DNA of 9,193 nt from an uncultured Eubacteriales bacterium (lineage in GTDB: Bacteria; Bacillota; Clostridia; Oscillospirales; UBA644), in NCBI GenBank assembly GCA_905207625.1, contig CAJLLT010000037.1, positions 1 through 9,193 of the forward strand, written 5' to 3'. This document shows, in pieces, positions 1-6,253 of the stretch. Made by a program: the position numbers and the translations under genes. Position 1 is the stretch's first letter, and every line of letters starts with the position of its first letter. The notes beneath the pieces were generated by a model. That model saw only the letters and a list, made by a program, of their open reading frames with translations. It was not told the origin of the DNA and did no database searches.

Positions 1-2
1 CA

Positions 3-371
3 GCCGACAAGAACATCGGAACCGAAATGATGAACTGGCTGCGCGGTCCCCGTCCGCTGAACGGACAGGAGATTTCCTTCATCAACGACCGGTTCCGTGA
101 CGGCAAGACCTACCTGCCCTTCACCTACTTTGTCGGTTCGACTCCGGACAACGATTATACGCCTGCAGAGCCGTACACGATCACGGTCGAAAGCAATCAT
201 GTATCCGGAGAGGAGCAGGGCTACATGAAGCTGTTTATCCCCTGCGGCGGTGCGGACGATCCCCGTTCCATCAAGCTGCGTCTGCGTCCGTCCGACGGCA
301 AGTGGTTCCTGTGGGAGCAGTACCTGCTGACAGGCGTCCGTACCCCCAAGTCCGCCGACCCGTGGGCATGA
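3..371 (+). CDS. C-terminal part of a DUF6935-like protein (5' end outside window)
   Basis: The reading frame is open from the first complete codon of the window, and the first ATG (27) has no Shine-Dalgarno site before it. I therefore read this as the 3' end of a longer gene, about 123 visible residues. The visible part is soluble and rich in beta-strand patterns, with no membrane segment. It ends in a stretch (VRTPKSADPWA) preceded by WFLWEQYLLTG. From memory this ending is typical of a Firmicutes family named DUF6935, of unknown function; that assignment is recollection, not a search result. The next gene starts 22 nt downstream on the same strand behind its own strong ribosome binding site, so the two may be co-transcribed. 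No function can be given. Confidence is high that it is coding and moderate for the family name. Confidence 0.72.
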   Translation, partial: ADKNIGTEMMNWLRGPRPLNGQEISFINDRFRDGKTYLPFTYFVGSTPDNDYTPAEPYTITVESNHVSGEEQGYMKLFIPCGGADDPRSIKLRLRPSDGKWFLWEQYLLTGVRTPKSADPWA

Positions 372-393
372 TTAAATTTAAAGGAGATAACAT

Positions 394-801
394 ATGGATA
401 TTCGCGGAATCTGGAAAGTAAAAGAAGCCCATGTACCGACGCCTGAAGGGGTCAGGATCTTTACTCCCGACTCCCCTCCCACGGAAGACAGGTTTGACGA
501 TTTTACGGAGATGATGCAGTACCTGACCGAGTTTGCCGACGGCGGCATTCTCAACACGCTCATGCGCGTTCCCGAAGAAATGAAGGAAGAAGCGGCAAAG
601 CACGGTGTTGAGGTGCGTGATGACGGCTATGCCGTGATCGAAGCAACCGAATGGAAGGAAGAGAACGGCAAGTACTTCTACAATACCAAGATTGAGGGAG
701 AGGTCCTTGGCGAAAAGTGCGATCCCTTTGCAGAGATCCCGGTAAGGGACGACGGCTGTCTTGAGTTCAGTTATGGAATGCTTGTTCTTGAACGGGTCTG
801 A
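394..801 (+). CDS. Hypothetical 135-aa protein, calycin/lipocalin-like pattern
   Basis: The ATG at 394 has a strong ribosome binding site (aaaggag, 380-386) at 7 nt spacing, which fixes the start. The protein is acidic, has no signal peptide or membrane segment, and should be cytoplasmic. It opens with IRGIWKV, a short G-x-W motif near the N-terminus as in lipocalin/calycin beta-barrels. A helix-like acidic stretch follows at about residues 29-62. The C-terminal half has alternating strand patterns (WKEENGKYFYNT, IEGEVLG, LEFSYGMLVLERV), with the last strand closing the chain as in small barrels. I know similar hypothetical proteins from gut Firmicutes but no function for them. A calycin-type ligand-binding barrel is an inference from the pattern; no ligand or partner is visible. 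It sits between two other uncharacterised same-strand genes. Confidence 0.75.
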   Translation: MDIRGIWKVKEAHVPTPEGVRIFTPDSPPTEDRFDDFTEMMQYLTEFADGGILNTLMRVPEEMKEEAAKHGVEVRDDGYAVIEATEWKEENGKYFYNTKIEGEVLGEKCDPFAEIPVRDDGCLEFSYGMLVLERV

Positions 802-802
802 T

Positions 803-821
803 CCGGACTGATTTTGTCCGG
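803..821 (+). other. Short hairpin after the 135-aa gene
   Basis: CCGGAC (803-808) and GTCCGG (816-821) form a 6-bp stem with a 7-nt loop, starting 1 nt after the stop codon. No T-run follows, so it is not a convincing terminator. It may protect the 3' end or be chance in GC-rich DNA. Confidence 0.25.
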
Positions 822-921
822 CGGTGTCTGCCGCGATGTGGGAAAGCGTGTTTTCTGACGCGCCGATGCCGTATCGCGGAGATTTCGCCGGGAGACAGAA
901 CATTTGACGGAGGAAAATACA

Positions 922-1260
922 GTGAATACAGATAATCCGTACAATCTTGATATGGAATCGACGGAGCCGCAGGCCATGTGCAGCGGACGTGCCGGCGAGG
1001 AGGTCCTGAAGGAGACGTTCAGGGATTATTTCGGCGGACTGAACTATTTCTTTGCCGCGGAGCAGGCAGAGCTTACCTATGCGGACGTTGTTGCACATAT
1101 CGGTGTTGACCCGTCGGAATACCGTTACGACGCCGACCGCAATGCTCAGATCTATTCGTGGTATTCCGCCGAAAGCAAAGCAAGAGTCATGCACGTCTGG
1201 TTCAGGGACGGAAAGCTCTATGCCTGCGGTGTCTATAACCTCGGGTTTCCGAAAATGTAA
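922..1260 (+). CDS. Hypothetical 112-aa protein with BamE/BLIP-like pattern
   Basis: I chose the GTG at 922 because GGAGG (909-913) lies 8 nt upstream. The longer frame from a TTG at 904 would place that site inside the gene. There is no signal peptide or membrane helix. After a low-complexity N-terminus (about residues 1-25), a helix (EEVLKETFRDYFGG) leads to the sequence LTYADVVAHIGVDP, then YSWYS (78-82) and VMHVWFRDGKLYACGVYN (89-106). The order helix, Y-x-x-V-x-x-x-I/L-G, Y-x-W, hydrophobic strand, F-x-D-G-K-L is the pattern of the SmpA/BamE and beta-lactamase-inhibitory-protein fold. In Firmicutes such repeats usually occur on exported lipoproteins, so a cytoplasmic single copy is unusual. 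The fold is inferred from pattern only and the function is unknown. Confidence 0.72.
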   Translation: MNTDNPYNLDMESTEPQAMCSGRAGEEVLKETFRDYFGGLNYFFAAEQAELTYADVVAHIGVDPSEYRYDADRNAQIYSWYSAESKARVMHVWFRDGKLYACGVYNLGFPKM

Positions 1261-1273
1261 TTGCTGTTCGTCT

Positions 1274-1298
1274 GAGGCTTGCGTTTGCAGGCCTCTTT
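1274..1298 (+). terminator. Possible weak Rho-independent terminator
   Basis: GAGGCTTGC (1274-1282) pairs with GCAGGCCTC (1287-1295), a 9-bp stem with one G-U pair and a GTTT loop, followed by TTT. It begins 13 nt after the stop codon of the 112-aa gene. The T-run is short, so termination may be partial. Confidence 0.4.
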
Positions 1299-1414
1299 CC
1301 GAAATGTACCGGGCGATGTCCGGTGCTTTCCGGAAGGAGAATGATGAAGGTCGTTCAGGATTATGCCGCGGTGCCGGGGGGCCTCGCACCGGCTGACTCA
1401 AAGGAGGTATTTCT

Positions 1415-2689
1415 ATGGATTTCAGCAGCTTTAAGCTGACAGAATGCGGCACATCGGCTCAGACCCGTGTTGCGGAGGGACGCCGGACGGAAAACGGAGT
1501 TCATGTAGAATATTATATCAGCACTCAGATATGGGATAACGGAAGCCGCGATTATCATGAGTTCCGCCGGATTGTCCGCGCGTTTGACGGAGACGATATC
1601 CTTTACCGGAGGCTGTGCGGGCTGTTCGATAACTGCGGGGTAGGCGTTTGGGCGAACTTTCACGGGAAGAATCCCCCGTATGTTCTTGACGGAGGGTCGA
1701 TGAGCTTCTGTCTGGTTCTTCCGGACGGAACGGAAATCAAAGCCGGCGGCACAAACAACTTTCCCAAAAACTACGGCAGGATTTCCGAGGAGCTTCACGA
1801 GATGATAACGACCGAAAAAATAAGCAGTACGGTTTTTTCGGACGGGACATATCAGATCACGCTTCCCGAAAGCTGGGTGGGCAATGTCAGCGCGGAATTC
1901 TCGGACGGTATGGTGACGTTTTCTTTTGACAGGGACGGCGGAGGCAAGCAGATATTCTTTATTATCGACAACGACAGCAACGGATATTCGTCGCCATCCT
2001 ATAAGGGCAGGACAGAGGTCGGGCGGCTTATATCCGGCGGAGATGTCAGGTATGTCACGATGCGCGACCATTATCCGATAACCTCACCTGCGGCAGTTGT
2101 TCCTGAGGCGCTTCTTGAGCTCCGGAATAATTATAAAAATGACAGGCTTGCCATAATCGAAAGCCTCCGCAGTGTAAACGGGTATAAGTTTTTTCCCGAG
2201 GACGGAGCGATCCTATACTACGCAAATGCAATGGATCTAGCTGATAAAGCGAGAAGTCTCTGGCTGAGCCTGAATTTTGCCGGCGAGTATCCGTGCAGTG
2301 CGAAACCCATAAAGATCCGGCGGAGGAATTATGTGCCGATGTTTCCTCCGTATGATTATACAGACACCGTCGAGAAGGTACGCAAAAAATTCCTTAAGGT
2401 TTTTTCTGAGGAATTTACCGATAAAACGCTGAATCGCGCCGTTGCCGACAGAGAATTGATTGAACGCAAGGGCAATGTCTATGTGCTTTGCAAGAAACGC
2501 AGAAGCGAAGCCTCTTACAACAGCAGTGTGGACAGCGTCCGTGATGAAGGCGGCGGGAAATTTACTGTCGTGATTGCCGTAAGAATGCCTCCGGACGGAA
2601 AAAAGCACTTTGTCGATCTGCCGGCAGAGAAAAATGCCGCAGGAGAGTTTGTGTTGACGGATTATCCCTACTGGGAAAAAAGTGAATGA
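1415..2689 (+). CDS. 424-aa three-module protein with C-terminal IseA-like domain
   Basis: The ATG at 1415 follows AAGGAGG (1401-1407) at 7 nt, so the start is firm. No signal peptide or membrane helix is visible. Three modules can be read. Residues about 30-130 contain LDGGSMSFCLVLPDG and GGTNNFPKNY, a pattern (DG-s-x-W/F, DG, G-x-N-x-F/Y-P) common in hypothetical clostridial proteins. Residues about 140-225 contain YQITLPESWVGN, a strand rich in phenylalanine, GGGKQIFFII and a closing strand before a proline. Residues about 262-420 show a helix with ADKARSLWLSLNFAG, then VEKVRKKFLKVFSEEFTD, GNVYVL and late strands. This last order resembles the IseA/YoeB family, inhibitors of DL-endopeptidase autolysins in the cell wall. 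The IseA link is an inference from motif order. An exported role would need a non-classical route, since a signal sequence is missing. I am sure of the gene and moderately sure of the modules. Confidence 0.8.
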   Translation: MDFSSFKLTECGTSAQTRVAEGRRTENGVHVEYYISTQIWDNGSRDYHEFRRIVRAFDGDDILYRRLCGLFDNCGVGVWANFHGKNPPYVLDGGSMSFCLVLPDGTEIKAGGTNNFPKNYGRISEELHEMITTEKISSTVFSDGTYQITLPESWVGNVSAEFSDGMVTFSFDRDGGGKQIFFIIDNDSNGYSSPSYKGRTEVGRLISGGDVRYVTMRDHYPITSPAAVVPEALLELRNNYKNDRLAIIESLRSVNGYKFFPEDGAILYYANAMDLADKARSLWLSLNFAGEYPCSAKPIKIRRRNYVPMFPPYDYTDTVEKVRKKFLKVFSEEFTDKTLNRAVADRELIERKGNVYVLCKKRRSEASYNSSVDSVRDEGGGKFTVVIAVRMPPDGKKHFVDLPAEKNAAGEFVLTDYPYWEKSE

Positions 2690-2865
2690 CACTCCCCGTC
2701 CGGGATGAGGCTTCGAAGACCGGAGATCCGGAGAACGAACCGGCACACATCCGTCGGACGGGGTATTTCCTTTCCGGACGGTATCCGGGAGGTCATTGGG
2801 TAGCTGAAAAACCGCGGTTATCAAAAAAGCCGCGCTTTGCCTGCCGAAATTGTTTACATATTACT
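2690..2865. repeat. Gene-free stretch with inverted repeats
   Basis: No convincing gene is present. CCCCGTCC (2694-2701) has an exact inverted copy GGACGGGG (2756-2763). CCGTCCGG (2696-2703) has a second inverted partner CCGGACGG (2774-2781), so two mutually exclusive stems are possible. The space between contains a small palindrome (cttcgaag, 2711-2718) and ccggagatccgg. It may end the plus-strand transcription unit, but no T-run follows either stem. Confidence 0.35.
2807..2834 (-). terminator. Possible weak terminator of the MmcQ/YjbR gene
   Basis: Read on the minus strand, CGCGG (2834-2830) pairs with CCGCG (2817-2813) across a 12-nt loop, followed by G and five T. The stem is only 5 bp. 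It lies 32 nt past the stop codon of the minus-strand gene, where a terminator is expected. Confidence 0.3.
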
Positions 2866-3186
2866 TTACTGATTACGTTTTAACTGATATAACAAGTATG
2901 TGTACTGATCCGCAAAGGGGGAGATCATATTTCTACGCGAAGAGACGGTAAGGAATGTGCAGTCGAAAAACCCTAACATTTCAAGCGGTATCTTCAGGTT
3001 CACAATATCAACCGCCTCATCACTGTCAAGACCGAATTTGCGCCGCGAAACCCTTATCACAACGGCAAACCATTTGCGGCTTCCCTTGTGGCGCAATACC
3101 GCCGTCTCGAAATCCTCATCAAACGGATAGTCTGGCTCGGTGCCGAGCTCGGCTCCGCAAAACGCCAAAAACGCTTCTTTTGTCAT
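2866..3186 (-). CDS. MmcQ/YjbR (DUF419) family protein, divergent or shortened C-terminus
   Basis: The ATG at 3186 has GGGAGG 5 nt upstream and a promoter about 56 nt upstream. The longer open frame to 3270 would start inside the -35 box and is excluded. The 106-residue product fits the MmcQ/YjbR family: MTKEAFLAFC at the N-terminus, GTEPDYPFDEDFETAVLRHK (15-34), SRKWFAVVI (37-45) and the strand VDIVNLKIPLEML (59-71). These small cytoplasmic proteins have a CyaY-like or double-wing DNA-binding-like fold and no settled function. After residue about 72 the match breaks. The usual x-AYHMNKxHWI core and the VLLDG segment are absent. A helix-like end (FADQYTYLLYQLKR) could be the family's last helix after an internal deletion. 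Neither of the other frames restores the missing part. It may be a decaying gene, although its promoter and ribosome binding site are intact. Confidence 0.7.
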   Translation of the reverse strand: MTKEAFLAFCGAELGTEPDYPFDEDFETAVLRHKGSRKWFAVVIRVSRRKFGLDSDEAVDIVNLKIPLEMLGFFDCTFLTVSSRRNMISPFADQYTYLLYQLKRNQ

Positions 3187-3241
3187 GCCTGCCTCCCAAT
3201 TTACAACCGCCGTAACGGGTCGTTGCGTATGTTTCACTACG

Positions 3242-3270
3242 ATTATACCATTATAGCCCAACTTTTTCAA
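3242..3270 (-). promoter_or_regulatory. Sigma-A promoter for the MmcQ/YjbR gene
   Basis: On the minus strand a TTGAAA -35 (3270-3265) and a perfect TATAAT -10 (3247-3242) are separated by exactly 17 nt. A second TATAAT lies 8 nt upstream (3255-3250). Transcription should start near 3235, giving a leader of about 49 nt. Confidence 0.78.
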
Positions 3271-3307
3271 CAGCGGACACGCGCGATTTTATCCTTTCGC
3301 GCACTTG

Positions 3308-3336
3308 TTGCCTTTTGCCCCGCCGTGTGATATAAT
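3308..3336 (+). promoter_or_regulatory. Sigma-A promoter with extended -10 for the lipoprotein gene
   Basis: TTGCCT (3308-3313) and TATAAT (3331-3336) are separated by 17 nt, and the -10 is preceded by TGA, an extended -10 element. The start would be near 3343, about 33 nt before the ATG at 3376. It is divergent from the promoter at 3242-3270. Confidence 0.75.
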
Positions 3337-3375
3337 ACAGGTGCAACGATAATACGAGAGGAGCTTTACCGACAG

Positions 3376-4395
3376 ATGAAACTTAAAAACACAGCAAAAG
3401 CCATCGGTGCAATCACCATATCAATACTCCTTTTAACCTCATGTGTCGCCTTACCACCCGAATCTGTTTCCGATGTGACAGACAGCGTCGCAACTGAGCA
3501 AAGCGACTCCTTTTCTGCGGTTCTTCCGCCCGCGGATAACGGAAAATACGGTCAGCGTGCCTCAGAAATTGCCGACAGCGCGATACGGAACGCAATAGTC
3601 CTGCTGGCGGCGCACCCCGCCGCCGAAATATCCTCCGGCGCACCGGTACCCACGCTCCGCCGTGACCGGCTCTCTGCCCCCGTACGCGATATTTACGATA
3701 TGCTGCTTGCCGCAGTTGATTCCGTCGGAGCGTATGAATGGGATTCCGTCAGCTACGGAGAAACGGCTTTTTCTGACTTTATGGAGGCGGACGAAGCGCT
3801 GAGAGCCGACAACCCGCGCTGTCGAGCTTACTACTACCCCGATGTCAGCGGAAACATCTATCGCCCCATATACTTCCTTCCCGGCACCTCCAACGACCAA
3901 CCGACAGATGACACGCAAGAAATAACAGCCCGTATGGAGCTTTTCGACGCCGTATGCAAGCGTATCGTCGAATGTATGCCGGACGGTCTCTCCGATCTCG
4001 GAAAATACCGCTATTTTGCCGCCGTGATAACCGGACGGTGCGAATATGACAGCTCTCTTTCTACAATGAGCCTTCCCTACCCCGCCTATAACGCACTGGT
4101 AAACGGCAGTGCTGTGTGTAGCGGCTACGCCTCCGCCATGGAGCATCTTTGCGGCGAGGCAGGTCTTTTCTGCGTGCGCACAGACGGCACAAAAGACGGC
4201 GGAAACCATGCGTGGAACCGGATCTGCCTTTCCGGCAGCTATTATTACTGTGATCTGACCGCCGCCGATGCCTCAGTGCCCGGCTCCGATGCGTGGCTTG
4301 AATGTATCGCAATAACCGCCAAGCGCGCAAAGAGCGGAAACTACGTCCCATTCAGGAAGGATATGACGGCTGACGGCACGGACGATATCCGATAA
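3376..4395 (+). CDS. Transglutaminase-like (papain-fold) lipoprotein
   Basis: The 339-aa product begins with a lysine-rich n-region, a hydrophobic core and the lipobox LTSC, so Cys23 should be lipidated and the protein anchored on the outer face of the membrane. A Ser/Asp/Val-rich linker follows to about residue 55. The C-terminal third is a transglutaminase-core domain: GSAVCSGYASA carries the nucleophile Cys248, GGNHAWN carries His278, and YYYCDLTAAD carries Asp293. All three catalytic positions are present and correctly ordered. Bacterial members act mostly as peptidases or cross-linking enzymes on surface or cell-wall substrates; the substrate here is unknown. The region between (about 60-235) is helical and unrecognised. 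The ribosome binding site (gagaggag, 3356-3363) lies 12 nt before the start, a rather long spacing. The gene has its own promoter and no same-strand partner nearby. Confidence 0.88.
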   Translation: MKLKNTAKAIGAITISILLLTSCVALPPESVSDVTDSVATEQSDSFSAVLPPADNGKYGQRASEIADSAIRNAIVLLAAHPAAEISSGAPVPTLRRDRLSAPVRDIYDMLLAAVDSVGAYEWDSVSYGETAFSDFMEADEALRADNPRCRAYYYPDVSGNIYRPIYFLPGTSNDQPTDDTQEITARMELFDAVCKRIVECMPDGLSDLGKYRYFAAVITGRCEYDSSLSTMSLPYPAYNALVNGSAVCSGYASAMEHLCGEAGLFCVRTDGTKDGGNHAWNRICLSGSYYYCDLTAADASVPGSDAWLECIAITAKRAKSGNYVPFRKDMTADGTDDIR

Positions 4396-4409
4396 ACCGC
4401 CGCGGTTTT
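4394..4409 (+). terminator. Possible weak terminator after the lipoprotein gene
   Basis: AAACCG (4394-4399) and CGGTTT (4403-4408) form a 6-bp stem with a 3-nt loop, followed by only one further T. It overlaps the stop codon. The remaining intergenic DNA to 4558 shows no other feature. Confidence 0.3.
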
Positions 4410-4558
4410 GTCATCGGAAGCCGTCAAAAGCCCTTTTCATTTGAAATAGAGAGTGTTTTTTCTCTTCCTCAAAGTGTTGTTTTTATCAGAGCGGGCAGTT
4501 TGCAGTATTATTTATCTTCACTTGTTTCTAAGCGGAAATGCGATAATAACCGTTCCCA

Positions 4559-5007
4559 AAATTCGCGGAGACTTATCCTGATGAAGCATTTGTGCAGACA
4601 GTGTCTGCACAAATACCGTGGTCGCATAATCCCGTTATTTTGGATAAGGTAAAAGATGCAGATCAGCGTGTGTGGTACATCCAAAAGAAAACCGAAAACG
4701 GTTGGTCGCACAATGTCCTGATTCATCAGATCGAAAGCGGTCTGTATGAACGTCAAGTCCTTGCCGGAAAGATTGCAAACTATGAAAATCGGTTCGCTTC
4801 TCCGCAAAGTGAGCTTGCCTTGCAGACCATGAAAGACCCGTATATTTTTGATTTCATTCCTTTCAGCGAGACATGGTAGAGCGCGATATCGAAAATGCCT
4901 TGGCCAAGGACATCACCAAGCTACTATTGGAACTTGGCACCGGCTTTGCGTTTCTCGGAAATCAATATCACATCAATGTCGGCGGGGATGATTTCTACAT
5001 TGACTAA
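4559..5007 (+). pseudogene. Fragment of a DUF1016/YhcG-type PDDEXK nuclease, frameshifted and truncated
   Basis: The sequence from KFAETYPDEAFVQTVSAQIP (4559 on) through SHNPVILDKVKDADQRVWYI, ESGLYERQVLAGKIANYENR, SPQSELALQTMKDPYIFDF matches the conserved middle of the DUF1016 family (YhcG-like PDDEXK nucleases, often linked to restriction-modification islands). At about 4870 the frame ends in TAG. The neighbouring frame continues from 4873 with MVERDIENALAKDITKLLLE and GTGFAFLGNQYHINVGGDDF. A single missing base between GAG (4868-4870) and ATG (4873) explains the break. The second part stops at TAA 5005-5007 directly after FYID, where family members continue into the strand carrying the catalytic E-x-K. 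The first aspartate of the motif is therefore present and the rest of the active site is lost. The N-terminal third is also missing. It cannot encode an active nuclease. Confidence 0.85.
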
Positions 5008-5051
5008 TCCTCTGAAAACAGGCAATGAACGCCAACTCTATGATTCATAGG

Positions 5052-5080
5052 TTGTATTCTCGCAGGCTGTTAGATATAAT
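5052..5080 (+). promoter_or_regulatory. Probable promoter of the XRE membrane regulator
   Basis: A perfect TATAAT (5075-5080) lies 17 nt after a weak TTGTAT (5052-5057). Transcription would start near 5087, leaving a leader of only about 17 nt that carries the GGAGG ribosome binding site. The poor -35 suggests low activity or help from an activator. Confidence 0.55.
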
Positions 5081-5103
5081 TTAACCAGCAGGAGGCAGAA
5101 AAC

Positions 5104-5958
5104 ATGGATGCAAATGCAACAGGCCGTTTTATAGCTGAACTCCGAAAACAAAAGGGGTACACACAAAAGGAATTAGCCGAAAAACTTATGGTAACAGACA
5201 AAGCAATTTCTCGATGGGAAACAGGAAAAGGGCTTCCTGATACTTCGCTGTTAAAACCTCTTGGGGATATTTTAGGTGTTTCCGTCAGTGAATTGCTGTC
5301 TGGCAGAATTATTGAGGAGGCAGATATGAAAGATCAGACAGACAAAATCATCTTGGAGTCGTTAAATTATTCAAAGCGTATGCTTGTAAGTACGATAAGC
5401 GTAATTCTATTTATTATTGGTATTGCTTTAATAATTTCACCATTATTCTTGGCAAGTAAAGGTTATACTTGGATATCGGGTCTTGCCATTGTAGCAATAG
5501 CAATCTTCTACACCTACATAAGAAAGAGAGGAGATTCAATGAAAGCAACAAACAAAGCATATTATTTGACCGCTATCGCATTACAAGGTATAGCGTTAAT
5601 TTTGGAAATATTACCTATTGGTGCGGTCATGGTTTTTGCGACAAGTCCCACCGAACACACCATCGAAATATGTTCGTATTTCAGCCTGCTTCCTGTAGGC
5701 TATGCAAATATCACTCCTATGTTGACAGGAATTTTGACGGTTGTAATAATCTTGCTCGGTGTAATTGTTTTGTTTAAGTTTGACAAAGCCCCAAAATTCA
5801 GAAAAGCAGCATTTATTTGTAGTATCGTTTCTTTGCTGTTTTCAATAGTTCCGTTATTCCTGTTCGGCGCCGTTGGTATGACAACAGCGAGTTATACGGT
5901 TTCCGGAGCAATCCTTTTGTCAATCTGTTTGCAAGCTGTGGCAAATCGGCAAGAATAA
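5104..5958 (+). CDS. HTH-XRE regulator fused to a six-helix membrane domain
   Basis: The ATG follows GGAGG (5091-5095) at 8 nt. The 284-aa product has an N-terminal XRE/Cro-CI helix-turn-helix at about residues 6-65, with the classical TQKELAEKLMVTDKAISRWE, then GKGLPD and a hydrophobic DILGVSVSELL. A linker rich in acidic residues (66-90) leads to six hydrophobic segments at about 93-115, 121-139, 153-178, 203-225, 233-257 and 262-280. KRMLV and IRKRGDSMK loops lie on the inner side. This would be a one-component regulator held at the membrane, where the helices could sense an envelope signal, a compound or a partner. No target operator is visible as a clear palindrome near its promoter. The gene is AT-rich compared with the region before 4400, as if acquired separately. 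It converges on the ABC exporter operon and shares its terminator; a regulatory link is possible but unproven. Confidence 0.9.
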   Translation: MDANATGRFIAELRKQKGYTQKELAEKLMVTDKAISRWETGKGLPDTSLLKPLGDILGVSVSELLSGRIIEEADMKDQTDKIILESLNYSKRMLVSTISVILFIIGIALIISPLFLASKGYTWISGLAIVAIAIFYTYIRKRGDSMKATNKAYYLTAIALQGIALILEILPIGAVMVFATSPTEHTIEICSYFSLLPVGYANITPMLTGILTVVIILLGVIVLFKFDKAPKFRKAAFICSIVSLLFSIVPLFLFGAVGMTTASYTVSGAILLSICLQAVANRQE

Positions 5959-6059
5959 TTCTTGTCAATCCACTACATCAAATTGTTGAGGATATACAGA
6001 AAAGGATTGGAAATTGATTCCCCGAAACTATATCTCTCCAAAATATTTGATAGCAAAAT

Positions 6060-6095
6060 GCCCTGCAGAACTCTGAAATTCTGCAGGGCTTTCTT
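6060..6095. terminator. Strong hairpin terminator between converging units
   Basis: GCCCTGCAGAA (6060-6070) and TTCTGCAGGGC (6079-6089) form a perfect 11-bp stem with an 8-nt loop. On the plus strand TTTCTTTA follows, ending the XRE gene's transcript. On the minus strand ATTTTG follows, so it can also end the exporter operon, whose last small gene stops at 6095. Confidence 0.88.
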
Positions 6096-6201
6096 TATTC
6101 CCAACGGAAGAAGTAACCGGCAAGAGCAATACAAAGGGCGGTAACTCCGAGCATGACACAGATCAGCAACAGTATAAGACAATTTCTTTTTCGTATTGCA
6201 T
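6095..6201 (-). pseudogene. Small membrane peptide gene (about 35 aa) with a one-base frameshift
   Basis: On the minus strand a ribosome binding site (aggagg) stands 5 nt before the ATG at 6201. That frame reads only MQYEKEIVLYCC and stops. The -1 frame continues without interruption as RNCLILLLICVMLGVTALCI and ALAGYFFRWE to the TAA at 6097-6095. One extra A in the A5 run (6191-6187) would join them into a 35-aa single-span membrane peptide with positive N-terminus and an end at GYFFRWE. It is the last gene of the exporter operon, 52 nt after the Fragile-X-F gene and directly before the terminator. Either the gene is inactivated by A-tract contraction, or the run causes slippage, or the base is a sequencing error. 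I do not know a family for it. Confidence 0.5.
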
Positions 6202-6253
6202 TGCCCCTCCTACTTATTGTCAATATGCGGCGTTCGGCTTTGGAATCGGGGCG

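Noticed and set aside
1341..1439. A 32-codon ORF starting ATG ATG after a ggaagga site and overlapping the start of the 424-aa gene by 25 nt.
   Set aside because: Its ribosome binding site is too close to the start codons (1-4 nt), the gene after it has its own ideal site, and the peptide shows no recognisable pattern.
271..1452. A 393-codon minus-strand ORF opposite the first four genes.
   Set aside because: It lies opposite genes with strong start signals, is full of Arg/His/Pro/Cys as expected from antisense of GC-rich coding DNA, and has no recognisable domain.
1361..2071. Long minus-strand ORF (and a similar one at 2237-2824) opposite the 424-aa gene.
   Set aside because: Antisense shadows; the plus-strand protein has recognisable modules and a clear start.
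2686..2883. A 65-codon ORF whose ATG overlaps the stop of the 424-aa gene.
   Set aside because: No ribosome binding site at its own start, basic and proline-rich composition without a pattern, and it runs through the inverted repeats and into the end of the opposite-strand gene.
3562..4209. Minus-strand ORF opposite the transglutaminase-like lipoprotein.
   Set aside because: The plus-strand frame has a lipobox and a complete catalytic triad; the antisense frame shows no domain.
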